A stretch of 64,000 nt of DNA from Ruminococcus flavefaciens. Its GTDB lineage: Bacteria > Bacillota > Clostridia > Oscillospirales > Ruminococcaceae. Shown here piece after piece: positions 50,231 through 59,128 of the stretch (position 1 is its first letter; each line of letters starts with the position of its first letter). The DNA is taken from positions 1 to 64,000 of the forward strand of contig SVNH01000006.1 in NCBI GenBank assembly GCA_015067005.1, in the 5' to 3' direction. Both the position numbers and the translations under genes were made by a program. The notes below the pieces were generated by a model. The model saw only the letters and a program-made list of their open reading frames with translations. It made no database searches and had not been told where the DNA came from.

Positions 50231-51643
50231 ATGGATTTTCAGGAATTTGTTGCCGGTTTTCATACAATGACCAGTATAATGTCCGTTGAAAAGAAAAACA
50301 GCGGATATGGCGATATAAGAATAGTAGCCGGAAATAAAAAGTTTGTGAATATGCTGGAAAATCTGTATCATTCAGAAACTGTTCAAGCAGGCACAAGAAA
50401 ATTCATACCGAACTCATTGTATACCGATTTTCTTTCAAAAGACCTCAATCTTGAGGATCTGTGCTATCGTTCTGCCATTCTGAAACAGCCTATCCATACC
50501 TATGTTCACCCCAGCGGCTACGAATACTGGTTCAATATATACGTAATGCCGATCGACCATGAAGACGGCGATTTGTGTTACTGTACATATTCCTTTGAAC
50601 AATGTGAACTTGCCAACATAGACCTGAAAACTACATACTTCATGGATACATCTGCTGATGTGCTTAAAACCTGCATAAAACTGCACGATACCAAAGACTT
50701 CGAGCAGACTATGGCTGAGATAATCAAGGATGTACGTGTTATCTGCGATGCGGAAGTATGTACCATAATGCTTGTGAATTTCAGTGCCGGCACCTGCAAG
50801 GTTCTCGCAACTAATGTCAGAGAGGGCAGCACCCTCAAAAGAGTTACTCAGTTTAAGAATATCAATTTCTACGATATTGTGGCTTCATGGATAGATACTA
50901 TCGGAGAGAGCGATTGCCTCATTATAAAGAACGAACAGGATATGAAGTATATCAGCGAGGTCAATAATCCGTGGTACTTAACGCTTGAAGAAGCCGGTGT
51001 TGACAGTGTTGTAATGTTTCCGCTGAGATATAACAACGAGGTCCTCGGCTATATATGGGCTACCAATTTCGATACAAAAAACACTATGCGTATCAAGGAA
51101 ACTCTTGAACTCACGACCTTCTTCCTTTCATCTGAGATTGCAAGCTATAAGCTTATGCAGCGTCTTGAACTCATCAGCTATACCGATCTGCTCACCGGCG
51201 TTAAAAACCGCAACGCCATGAACAACAGGATATGTGATATAATTTCAGGGGCAGAAAAGCTTTCGGAACAATTCGGAGTTATATTCGCCGATCTTAACGG
51301 TCTGAAGCGCGTGAACGACAGCAGCGGACACTCTGCCGGTGACCTGCTTCTGAAAAAAGCTGCACTTCACCTTCAGGAAGCCTTCAACGGCAATGATATT
51401 TACCGCGCCGGCGGCGATGAGTTTATGATAATAGTGTCTGATTGTACTGAAGAAGAATTCAACGAAAAGGTTCTTGCATTGAAAGAGAGTTCAAAGGATC
51501 CGGATAATGTCTGCTTCGCTATCGGAAGCTATTACGACCGCTCAGGCAGTGACATACGCGGCGCTATGCGTAAAGCCGATGAGAATATGTATAAGGATAA
51601 GGAATACTATTATTACGAATTCCCAGATAGAAAAAACAGATAA
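50231..51643 (+). CDS. GAF-domain diguanylate cyclase (GGDEF)
   Basis: The 470-aa soluble protein has a GAF-like domain (about 135-300: DVRVICDAEVCTIMLVNFSA, VMFPLRYNNEVLGYIWATNF) and a C-terminal GGDEF domain: ISYTDLLTGVKNRNAMNNRI, DLNGLKRVNDSSGHSAGDLL and the intact RAGGDEFMIIVS. It is the only GGDEF in this window with a canonical motif, so it is the best candidate for an active cyclase. No membrane segment; it must sense a cytosolic signal. 'aaggaag' precedes ATG. Confidence 0.92.
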   Translation: MDFQEFVAGFHTMTSIMSVEKKNSGYGDIRIVAGNKKFVNMLENLYHSETVQAGTRKFIPNSLYTDFLSKDLNLEDLCYRSAILKQPIHTYVHPSGYEYWFNIYVMPIDHEDGDLCYCTYSFEQCELANIDLKTTYFMDTSADVLKTCIKLHDTKDFEQTMAEIIKDVRVICDAEVCTIMLVNFSAGTCKVLATNVREGSTLKRVTQFKNINFYDIVASWIDTIGESDCLIIKNEQDMKYISEVNNPWYLTLEEAGVDSVVMFPLRYNNEVLGYIWATNFDTKNTMRIKETLELTTFFLSSEIASYKLMQRLELISYTDLLTGVKNRNAMNNRICDIISGAEKLSEQFGVIFADLNGLKRVNDSSGHSAGDLLLKKAALHLQEAFNGNDIYRAGGDEFMIIVSDCTEEEFNEKVLALKESSKDPDNVCFAIGSYYDRSGSDIRGAMRKADENMYKDKEYYYYEFPDRKNR

Positions 51644-51670
51644 AAAAACTCCCTTAACCGGGAGTTTTTT
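51643..51670. terminator. Bidirectional terminator
   Basis: AAAAAACTCCC (51643-51653) and GGGAGTTTTTT (51660-51670), 11 bp, symmetrical for both converging genes. Confidence 0.85.
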
Positions 51671-51675
51671 TATAT

Positions 51676-52509
51676 TCACACTTTGATCTGATCGGCTGGA
51701 ATAAGCGAAGGATCAAACATTACTTCGGAATGATTATCGAGTACAAGCTCCTTTTCTACGAGTTCGCCGGAAGCCCTGTCATAGGCATTCTTATATATCT
51801 TGGAAACTCTGAAGAACTTGTCGCCTTCCTTCCGGAAGTGGTGACCTTCCTCGCTTATCTTGTAGGTATTTGGGAACTCCCTTTCGCTGCGGAGTTCAAT
51901 ATTCAGATTTTCCTCATCGCACCACGCAAGCAGCTGAACATTCTGAGCGGTATTGTTTCTGAATCTGTAATCAATATAATTATAATTCACTGAAGTACCC
52001 GAACTGAACGGAACTCTCTTTCCCTCATCGGGAGCAAGAGCATCAGAATGCTGGTGGAATTCCGTTACTTCAAGCGGACTGTGAAGTATAGTTCTATGGA
52101 TAGTATTGCTGAGATTGCAAAGACCGCCGCCGATACCGGGGATAAGCTTTCCCTGCACGATAACTCTGCCGTCCTTGAAGCCGCGGCGCTTGGTAGTCTT
52201 TCCGACAGTGTGCCAGAATGAAAAGGTCTCACCCGGACGTATAATAGTACCATTTATCTTTTTGCAGGCAAGACGTATATTCACAGCCTTGTTCAGCTGA
52301 AGAGTGAGGTCAATACCGGGAGCGCGTTTTATAAGATGTGATTCCTGATGATAAACTACATTAGGGAGCTTTCTTCTGAATCTGGTTTCAGCATAATTTG
52401 TTTTATTCAGGAAATTCTGAATATGTCTTATGCATATGCCTTTCTGCTCAGAAATAGCATAACAGGTAGGGTTTATATCACAGAATAATTTATCCTTGTT
52501 CCAGAACAT
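51676..52509 (-). CDS. VanW-family protein
   Basis: 277 aa from ATG 52509 (MFWNKDKLFCDINP, after 'aaggaagg'); the track start adds ~47 unlikely residues. The VanW domain is clear: IDLTLQLNKAVNIRLACKKI, GTIIRPGETFSFWHTVGKTT, GIGGGLCNLSNTIHRTIL and DYRFRNNTAQNVQLLAW. Its role is undefined, though found with glycopeptide-resistance genes and in cell-envelope contexts. It overlaps the HAD gene by ~20 bases, so they are translationally coupled. Confidence 0.9.
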   Translation of the reverse strand: MFWNKDKLFCDINPTCYAISEQKGICIRHIQNFLNKTNYAETRFRRKLPNVVYHQESHLIKRAPGIDLTLQLNKAVNIRLACKKINGTIIRPGETFSFWHTVGKTTKRRGFKDGRVIVQGKLIPGIGGGLCNLSNTIHRTILHSPLEVTEFHQHSDALAPDEGKRVPFSSGTSVNYNYIDYRFRNNTAQNVQLLAWCDEENLNIELRSEREFPNTYKISEEGHHFRKEGDKFFRVSKIYKNAYDRASGELVEKELVLDNHSEVMFDPSLIPADQIKV

Positions 52510-53050
52510 TTTTACCTTCCTTTTTAACATAAATATCGCCGAGACGGCTTCTGTAAGTCTTATTCCTGCGGTAGAACCACAGAATAAGCTTTTCGATGTA
52601 TCTTTTTTTGCCGATGCGTTTTTCCTCAGGCAGCTGGATATAATGTACAAGAATACTCGGTATGCCGCACCGGTTAGCGCCGATTATGTCGATAAAGATC
52701 TGATCGCCTATACATACGGCTTCGTCTTTACTTACTCCGAGCATATCAAGTGCTTTCAGATAGCTTGCAGGCTCCGGCTTATCCGCATCACAGATGTAAA
52801 GCGTGTCGATATTCTTTATAAATCTGAGGACGCGCTCTTCATCGTTGTTTGTGAGCAGTATCGTTTTCAGACCTGCCTTATGTATAGTTCTGAACAGCTC
52901 GTCCACTTCAGGAGTAGAATCATCACCATGATGAACGAGAGTATTATCAAGATCGAATATTACTGCGCTGAAGCCTTTTGCGCGGAGTTTTTCATAGTCG
53001 ATCGAGAATACGCTTTTTGTATAAGCGCATGGGTAAAAGCGTTTAAACAT
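52490..53050 (-). CDS. YqeG-family HAD phosphatase
   Basis: A 186-aa HAD phosphatase: AVIFDLDNTLVHHGDD (nucleophile Asp, motif I), ILLTNNDEERVLRFIKNI (motif II Thr), ADKPEPASYLKALDML (Lys) and CIGDQIFIDIIGANRC (motif III). The layout matches the YqeG/PgpA-like HAD-IIIA family. It sits between VanW and a TIM-barrel protein in one operon. Confidence 0.88.
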   Translation of the reverse strand: MFKRFYPCAYTKSVFSIDYEKLRAKGFSAVIFDLDNTLVHHGDDSTPEVDELFRTIHKAGLKTILLTNNDEERVLRFIKNIDTLYICDADKPEPASYLKALDMLGVSKDEAVCIGDQIFIDIIGANRCGIPSILVHYIQLPEEKRIGKKRYIEKLILWFYRRNKTYRSRLGDIYVKKEGKNVLEQG

Positions 53051-53735
53051 AAGCCGGCTCTCCGCAGCGGCTGCTGATATAATCGCATACCTTGTCTATC
53101 TGTTCAGCAAAAGTCCCCTCAAACTGATTCTCAAAGAAGGCACTTCCGATAGTGAAAGCACAAGGTGAGATCGCTGCCAGCTCATCAAGCCTTCTGAAGC
53201 TGTCAACACTTCCGGCTATACATATAGGAGCATTTACCTCTTCAACGATACGTCTGTTGAGTTCAAAAGCATCGCCTGTGTACCTGTAACCAAGAAGGTC
53301 TATACCGTAAACGCCCTTATCAACATACGACTTTGCTTCTGCGACCATACTCTCTATGCTTCCGCTGAGAACAGACGGTCTGCCGGCTATTTCGCCGACA
53401 AACGGCATATACTTGATATTATTCGCCTTGCAGATCTCATTAACCTTATCTGAATATATAGTTCCCATAAGTATATCGCATCCGCATTCAACAGCAAGCT
53501 GAGCACCTTCGATACACTTATCCTCTGTGTATGCAACAACTTCAAGAACCGTCGTTTTTCCGCATTCCTTCATATATCTGTAAAGAGCCTTCATTTTCTC
53601 AGGCGGAAGGGATTCTTCCTTGAAGCCCCAGTATTCAGCTTTTGAATCCTTACATTTATCGAAGATCTCATATGCATCGTCAACAGTTCTGTCATTGTAT
53701 GTAAGCATAACGATAAGGATGGGTTTGTTTTTCAT
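53043..53735 (-). CDS. TIM-barrel protein of unknown specificity
   Basis: 230 aa in a beta/alpha-barrel pattern: LIVMLTYNDRTVDDAYEIFD, TTVLEVVAYTEDKCIEGAQL, DILMGTIYSDKVNEICKANN, YGIDLLGYRYTGDAFELNRR, ICIAGSVDSFRRLDELAAI. The final GSVDSFRRL and IGSAFFENQF look like a phosphate-binding end, as in hexulose-phosphate synthase or NanE-like epimerases. The exact reaction is not clear. It overlaps the HAD gene by 8 bases. Confidence 0.65.
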   Translation of the reverse strand: MKNKPILIVMLTYNDRTVDDAYEIFDKCKDSKAEYWGFKEESLPPEKMKALYRYMKECGKTTVLEVVAYTEDKCIEGAQLAVECGCDILMGTIYSDKVNEICKANNIKYMPFVGEIAGRPSVLSGSIESMVAEAKSYVDKGVYGIDLLGYRYTGDAFELNRRIVEEVNAPICIAGSVDSFRRLDELAAISPCAFTIGSAFFENQFEGTFAEQIDKVCDYISSRCGEPAYV

Positions 53736-54097
53736 AATCTCACCGACCTGTTAAGAATGTATTGATGTGCTAAATCAATTCTGTATTCTATTATCACCGC
53801 AGAAATCCCTCCGTGCGATCCGGAAGCTTTGATATGTCAGTATTTACGCAGCATAGTTCCCTTTATAAATTTCTTTTTGAATGCGTATTAACTTAGATCC
53901 ACTGCTGTCATAGCAAAATGATTCTGGGCATTAACAATTAATTATATCATAATTTTCAAAACTTGTCAAATATTGTCATTAAACCACTGCTGAAAGCAGA
54001 AATATGTCCGATGATTCCGAAAATAACAACTTGATAATGACAAAACTCAGGATATGTGTTATAATATAATCTGACATCTCAAAACAGGGAGTTCCAG
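53736..54097. other. Divergent intergenic region
   Basis: About 360 bases between divergent genes; only the promoter at 54037-54065 is clear. Confidence 0.5.
54037..54065 (+). promoter_or_regulatory. Promoter of the flippase gene
   Basis: ATGACA (54037-54042), 17 bases, TATAAT (54060-54065). Confidence 0.65.
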
Positions 54098-55528
54098 ATG
54101 AATAAATATAAAAAACTTGCATTTAATACTGTCATATTTGCGATTGGAAGCTTCAGCTCGAAGATTTTTTCCCTTCTGCTGAACAATCTCTACACAAAGC
54201 ATTTCAGTCCTTCGGGCTTCTATACTAAAACACTGCTCGATACGCTTCTGCTTTTTCTGCTTCCGATATTCACTTTCTCAATAACAGAGGCAGTAGTCCG
54301 CTACGGTCTCGACAATAACTACGACAAAAAACAGGTATTCACGACCGGTGCAGCAGTTACTGTTTTCGGACTTTCTGGAATGCTGCTTGCAGCGCCGTTT
54401 CTGCATTTGCTGCCGTTCTTGAAACAAATAAGCGGATATACGCTCCTGTTGATAATATACGTATGTGCTTCGGCGGCAAGGGCACTATGTTCGCAGTTCG
54501 TGCGCGCAAACGGTCAGGTGAAGCTGTTCTCGCTTGACGGCATCCTGACTACCATGACGCTTTTCATTTTCAGCCTTGTATTCATCTCAGGCATGGAACT
54601 CGGCGTTAAAGGCTTTATGATCTCGGGAATACTCTCAGATACCTGCTCGGCAATATTCCTGTTCTTTGCTGCAAAACTAAAGACATATTTCAGCCTCAAC
54701 AGCTTCAGCAAGGATTTCGCTGCGGTAATGCTGAGATTCTCGCTTCCGCTCGTTCCGACTACAATAATGTGGACATTCACAGGCTTCTCCGATCAGATAT
54801 TCATCGGAAATATGCACAGCGATAAGGTGTTCATAGGCGAGGATGCTGCCGGTATATATTCAGCAGCAACAAAGGTGCCGAATCTTATGTCAATGGTCGC
54901 AACCGTGTTCTTTCAGGCATGGAATATGTCCGCGATAATGGAAAACGACTCCAGAGACCGCAACCGCTTTTACGAGAAGGTCTACTCGTCCTTTGAGGCG
55001 CTTATGTTCATCGGTGCAGCCGGACTGATCGTACTGCTCAAACCACTTTCTGCAATACTTATCAATTACAGTACCTACCCCGAATACTCAACCGCTTACA
55101 GATACACTCCCCTTCTTATCGCCGCTTCAGTTTTCACCTGTATGTCACTGTTTCTGAACGGCATTTATACTGCTACCAACCACACTAAAAACGCATTCGT
55201 AAGCATAGCGGCAGTCTGCGGAATAAACATAGTTCTGAACTACTGCCTGATACCGGAATGGGGCATACAGGGCGCTGCTCTTGCGACATTCCTCAGTTAT
55301 CTGCTCTGCTACTGCATAAGAATGATAGATGCACGTTACTACGTACCATTTGATTTTTCACCGCTGAAAAATGCTGTTAATACAGCCCTTCTTCTTGCAA
55401 TGTGCTGGCTGATGATAAAGCAGCCCGCCTGCTATATGCTTTTCATAATCATTACAGCCTGTGGAGTAACGGTACTCAATTTCCGTCCCATGCTGATAAC
55501 TTTCAACAAGCTGCTCAAGCGCGGCTAA
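54098..55528 (+). CDS. Polysaccharide flippase (Wzx/MurJ-type MOP exporter)
   Basis: The 476-aa membrane protein has ~12-14 spans and the opening AFNTVIFAIGSFSSKIFSLL of polysaccharide transport proteins of the MOP superfamily. TFSITEAVVRYGLDNNYDK and LVPTTIMWTFTGFSDQIFIG are also typical. It would flip lipid-linked oligosaccharides. The CobW-like gene follows 10 bases after, but functional linkage is unclear. 'cagggag' upstream of ATG. Confidence 0.88.
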   Translation: MNKYKKLAFNTVIFAIGSFSSKIFSLLLNNLYTKHFSPSGFYTKTLLDTLLLFLLPIFTFSITEAVVRYGLDNNYDKKQVFTTGAAVTVFGLSGMLLAAPFLHLLPFLKQISGYTLLLIIYVCASAARALCSQFVRANGQVKLFSLDGILTTMTLFIFSLVFISGMELGVKGFMISGILSDTCSAIFLFFAAKLKTYFSLNSFSKDFAAVMLRFSLPLVPTTIMWTFTGFSDQIFIGNMHSDKVFIGEDAAGIYSAATKVPNLMSMVATVFFQAWNMSAIMENDSRDRNRFYEKVYSSFEALMFIGAAGLIVLLKPLSAILINYSTYPEYSTAYRYTPLLIAASVFTCMSLFLNGIYTATNHTKNAFVSIAAVCGINIVLNYCLIPEWGIQGAALATFLSYLLCYCIRMIDARYYVPFDFSPLKNAVNTALLLAMCWLMIKQPACYMLFIIITACGVTVLNFRPMLITFNKLLKRG

Positions 55529-55538
55529 GGAGTAATTC

Positions 55539-56519
55539 ATGACTAAAATTGATCTTATTACAGGTATTCTCGGTTCGGGCAAGACAACATTCCTCGTAGG
55601 CTATGCCAGACACCTGATAAACAACGGCGAACGTATCGCTATACTGGAAAATGATTTCGGTGCAGTTAATGTGGATATGCTTATGCTCAGTGAATTGAAG
55701 GGGGCTAACTGTCAGCTGGAAATGGTATCGGGCGGAGGAGATCACGACTGTCATAAACGCCGCTTTAAAACTCAGCTGATAGCACTCGGAATGCAGCACT
55801 TCGACCGCGTTATCATCGAACCTTCCGGTATTTTTGACATGGACGAATTCTTCGATATTATCCATGAGCCTCCGCTTGATTGCTGGTTTGAAACAGGCAG
55901 TATCATAACGATAGCCGATGCGTGTATGGAGGATGAACTCAGCGGACAAATGGAGTATCTGCTCGCTTCCGAAGCTGCCTGCTGCGGAAAGCTGCTGCTC
56001 AGCAAGACCGAGCAGCTTAAAGGCGAGACTGTATCTCAGGCAGCTGAACGTGTTATCGCTCACTTGAACAAAGCGCTTTCAGAAATTAAATGCGACCGCA
56101 GATTCACTGCAAAGGATGTGCTTGCTGACGGCTTGAAGGATCTTACTGACGCTGATTATGATATATTGTCAAAAGCCGGATACCGCGGTTCATCCTACGT
56201 TAAAAAGTACCTGCCCGAAGAGATAAGCAGTGCAGTTCATTACTTCATGAACATACGTATTGCGGACGATAAAGTGCGCGAATTACTGGAAGCGATCTTC
56301 TCTGACAATAACTGCGGCAGAATATACCGCATCAAGGGCGCACTGCCCTCGTCCGAAGGCGGCTGGCTCAGGATAAATGCTGCCAATGAAAAAATAGAAA
56401 TAACACAAATCGACGAGGGACAATCCGTTCTGATAGTCATAGGGGATAATGTTGACAAAAACGCAGTTGACGGACACATACGTCCACTTAACACCGATCC
56501 CGAATACGTCTGCGTATAA
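55539..56519 (+). CDS. CobW-family GTPase (putative metallochaperone)
   Basis: 326 aa with a Walker A GILGSGKTTFLVGYAR (about 9-24), ILENDFGAVNVD, and IIEPSGIFDMDEF (Walker B/ESTG-like). A metal-binding motif is expected after the ELKGANCQLEMVSGG stretch; here it reads VSGGGDHDCHKRRFK, so only one Cys (with His) remains where CobW/G3E members often have several. The C-terminal ~80 residues are the CobW_C type. Probably metal-dependent, metal unknown. Confidence 0.82.
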   Translation: MTKIDLITGILGSGKTTFLVGYARHLINNGERIAILENDFGAVNVDMLMLSELKGANCQLEMVSGGGDHDCHKRRFKTQLIALGMQHFDRVIIEPSGIFDMDEFFDIIHEPPLDCWFETGSIITIADACMEDELSGQMEYLLASEAACCGKLLLSKTEQLKGETVSQAAERVIAHLNKALSEIKCDRRFTAKDVLADGLKDLTDADYDILSKAGYRGSSYVKKYLPEEISSAVHYFMNIRIADDKVRELLEAIFSDNNCGRIYRIKGALPSSEGGWLRINAANEKIEITQIDEGQSVLIVIGDNVDKNAVDGHIRPLNTDPEYVCV

Positions 56520-56528
56520 ACACAAAAA

Positions 56529-56561
56529 GGCTGCCTGACTTTAATACGCTGTCAGGCAGCC
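56529..56561. terminator. Bidirectional terminator
   Basis: GGCTGCCTGAC (56529-56539) and GTCAGGCAGCC (56551-56561), 11-bp stem with flanking A- and T-runs on both sides. Confidence 0.85.
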
Positions 56562-56567
56562 CGTTTT

Positions 56568-57443
56568 TTATAATGTTATAAACGAATCCTTTACCGTTTC
56601 GCAGACTTCTGCAAAAAAGCCCTTATTTCTCAGATCTGCGGAACACCTTTCTGCTGATTTTACATCGCTGAAAATTCCGAACACTGCCGAGCCGCTACCT
56701 GTCATGCAGGAATTCAAAGCCCCGTGAGAATTCATTATGCCGCATATATCACCGACCTCCGGAAGCTTTACCGCCTGTTCAAACAGGTTTCCGATGAACT
56801 GCGGAGCTTTATCAGAGAAATTGCGGAGTGCCTCAACAAGTTCTGACGTTTTCGGATGGACAGGCGATTTCAGCGCATCTATACGCGCATAAGCCTCTCC
56901 CGTTGATACTCCCTGCTCCCCTTTTGCAATGACAAGTATGCGTCCGGAATAATCCGGCAGCGGAGTTATCTCCTCGCCAATGCCTCCGACATAAGCTGTT
57001 CCGCCCGTAAAGAAAAACGGAACGTCCGCGCCAAGCTTCTTGCCCATTACCGCAAGCTCAGCGGGAACAAATACATTTCCGGCAAGAGAATTGAGACAGT
57101 AAAGCACTGCTGCTGCATCGGTGCTTCCGCCGCCCATACCAGCCTGTGACGGTATCCCCTTCCTGATATGTATGCTGCATCCTGAGGACATATCCGCAGT
57201 CTCAAAGAATAGCTTTGCGGCTTTATGAGCAATATTGCGCTCATCACATGGTATCGGATCTGATTTTGCAAAAGAATCAGGCAGTTCACACGAAATACTT
57301 ATTCCGCTCTCAGCAAGTTCGACTGTAACCTCATCGTACATTCCAACGGTCTGAAAAACGCTTTCGATAAGGTGATAGCCGTTATCAAGTCTGCCTGTGA
57401 CATCCAGTGCAAGGTTTATCTTGGCAGCTGTCTTAATTCTCAT
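56568..57443 (-). CDS. ispE: 4-diphosphocytidyl-2-C-methyl-D-erythritol kinase (IspE)
   Basis: 291-aa GHMP kinase with the IspE pattern: AAKINLALDVTGRLDNGYHL at the N-terminus, IPSQAGMGGGSTDAAAVLYC (ATP loop), VPFFFTGGTAYVGGIGE and a C-terminal MTGSGSAVFGIF. It phosphorylates CDP-methylerythritol in the MEP pathway. The gene overlaps the aminotransferase gene by 11 bases. Confidence 0.95.
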   Translation of the reverse strand: MRIKTAAKINLALDVTGRLDNGYHLIESVFQTVGMYDEVTVELAESGISISCELPDSFAKSDPIPCDERNIAHKAAKLFFETADMSSGCSIHIRKGIPSQAGMGGGSTDAAAVLYCLNSLAGNVFVPAELAVMGKKLGADVPFFFTGGTAYVGGIGEEITPLPDYSGRILVIAKGEQGVSTGEAYARIDALKSPVHPKTSELVEALRNFSDKAPQFIGNLFEQAVKLPEVGDICGIMNSHGALNSCMTGSGSAVFGIFSDVKSAERCSADLRNKGFFAEVCETVKDSFITL

Positions 57444-58620
57444 GTTTCTCAGCCTCTAACTTTTTCAGGAATTTCTCAATACGCTTCATAGCCTCCATAA
57501 GGTGCTTTAGCGAATAAGCATAGGAAATACGCATATAGCCCTCGCCGGAATCACCGAACGCGCTTCCGGGAACTGCTGCGACCTTCTCCTCATAGAGCAA
57601 TCTTTCACAGAATTCCTCACTCGTAAGACCTGTGGATTTTATACACGGAAATACATAGAACGCCCCCTCAGGATCGAAACAGGTCAGTCCGAGACGATTG
57701 AATTCGCTGACAAGGAATTTACGGCGTATGTTGTATTCGTCAACCATTTTTGCTATCTCGTCATCGCAGGATTCAAGAGCCTCAACAGCTGCATTCTGGC
57801 TGATATACGGACTGCACATTATACCATACTGATGTATCTTTGCTATCTGCGAGATTATCGGCTCAGGCGCAGTAACATAGCCAAGTCTCCAGCCTGTCAT
57901 AGCATAAGCCTTAGAGAAGCCGTTTACATAAATGGTACGCTCACGCATATCCTCAAGCTCTATTATAGATACGTGCTTTCTGCCGTATGTAAGCTCAGAA
58001 TATATCTCATCTGAAAGCACCATGATATTGGTATCGCGCAGAAAATCCGCAATAGGTTTGAGATCCTCGCGTGTCATAACAGCGCCGGTAGGATTGTTCG
58101 GGAACGGCAGTATGAGCAGCTTAGTGCGCTCAGTTACCTTGTCGCGGAAGTCCTCAACTGTAAGCTTGAAATTATTCTCAATACGTGTAGGTACTGATAC
58201 AGCCTTACCGCCTGCGAGTTCAACGAGCGGAGCATAACACACAAAACACGGCTCTACTACAAGCACTTCATCCCCCGGATCGAGTATACCGCGCAGAGCG
58301 AGGTCGATAGCCTCTGAACCGCCGACAGTGACGATTATCTCGGAAGCCGGATCGTACTCAACGCCGTGCTTTTTGTTAATGCGCTGCGAAATGGCATTTC
58401 TCAGCGGTTCAAGTCCCTTGTTAGGACCGTATACGATGTGCTTGCGTTCAAGCACCTGAATTGCAGCTTTTCTTATCACCCATGGTGTCGAGAAATCAGG
58501 CTCGCCTACTCCGAGCGAGATAACGTCCTTCATAGTGCCGGCAATATCGAAGAATTTTCGTATGCCGGAAGGCTTTATGTTCCTGATCTTATTTGATAAG
58601 ACCTTGTCATAATCTATCAC
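57433..58620 (-). CDS. Class I/II PLP-dependent aminotransferase
   Basis: 395-aa fold type I aminotransferase: GVGEPDFSTPWVIRKAAIQV, YGPNKGLEPLRNAISQRINK, FPNNPTGAVMTREDL, the PLP Lys in VNGFSKAYAMTGWRLGY and AAVPGSAFGDSGEGYMRISY with the substrate-carboxylate Arg. The likely substrate is aspartate or an aromatic acid, as in AspC/PatA types. GTG start; the Lrp gene ends 3 bases upstream, so they are coupled. Confidence 0.92.
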   Translation of the reverse strand: MIDYDKVLSNKIRNIKPSGIRKFFDIAGTMKDVISLGVGEPDFSTPWVIRKAAIQVLERKHIVYGPNKGLEPLRNAISQRINKKHGVEYDPASEIIVTVGGSEAIDLALRGILDPGDEVLVVEPCFVCYAPLVELAGGKAVSVPTRIENNFKLTVEDFRDKVTERTKLLILPFPNNPTGAVMTREDLKPIADFLRDTNIMVLSDEIYSELTYGRKHVSIIELEDMRERTIYVNGFSKAYAMTGWRLGYVTAPEPIISQIAKIHQYGIMCSPYISQNAAVEALESCDDEIAKMVDEYNIRRKFLVSEFNRLGLTCFDPEGAFYVFPCIKSTGLTSEEFCERLLYEEKVAAVPGSAFGDSGEGYMRISYAYSLKHLMEAMKRIEKFLKKLEAEKHEN

Positions 58621-58622
58621 GA

Positions 58623-59099
58623 TCAGCCGAGTCCCCTTTCATCCGGTTCTTCACCGTCGATGAAGATTCCTTTTTCCTTGTATTTTTTGAGGATAAAGTG
58701 TGTGGAGGTTGAAAGTATGCCGTCGATAGTAGCAAGTCTTTCCGAGACGAAAAATGCAACATCCTTGAGATTAGAGCCCTTGACCTCAACTGCAAGGTCG
58801 TAAGCACCGGATGACATAAGGCTTACGCTCTCGACCTCATCATACATCATGATAGTCTTTGCTATGTCATCGAAACCGCAGTCGCGCTGAGGTGTGACTT
58901 TGAGCTCGATAGTCGCATGAACTGTGGACTTATCATATTTATCTTCATCGAGGATAACGCTGTAACCTCTGATTATCCCCTGATCTTCGAGTTCCTGTAT
59001 CTCATCAGAAGCTTCTTCCGGAGATATTCCGAGTATCTCACCGAGCGCTTCATTGGATATACGGGCGTTCTGCTGTAAAATTTTAACGATGTCGTTCAT
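58623..59099 (-). CDS. Lrp/AsnC-family regulator
   Basis: 158 aa from ATG 59099 ('aaaggaag' upstream; the track ATG at 59120 is too early). N-terminal HTH (QQNARISNEALGEILGISPE, EEASDEIQELEDQGIIRGYS) and C-terminal ligand-binding RAM domain (ATIELKVTPQRDCGFDDIAK, VESVSLMSSGAYDLAVEVKG). It regulates amino-acid metabolism, probably the aminotransferase downstream. Confidence 0.92.
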   Translation of the reverse strand: MNDIVKILQQNARISNEALGEILGISPEEASDEIQELEDQGIIRGYSVILDEDKYDKSTVHATIELKVTPQRDCGFDDIAKTIMMYDEVESVSLMSSGAYDLAVEVKGSNLKDVAFFVSERLATIDGILSTSTHFILKKYKEKGIFIDGEEPDERGLG

Positions 59100-59128
59100 A
59101 ATAACAAAACTTCCTTTCATATTATTTC

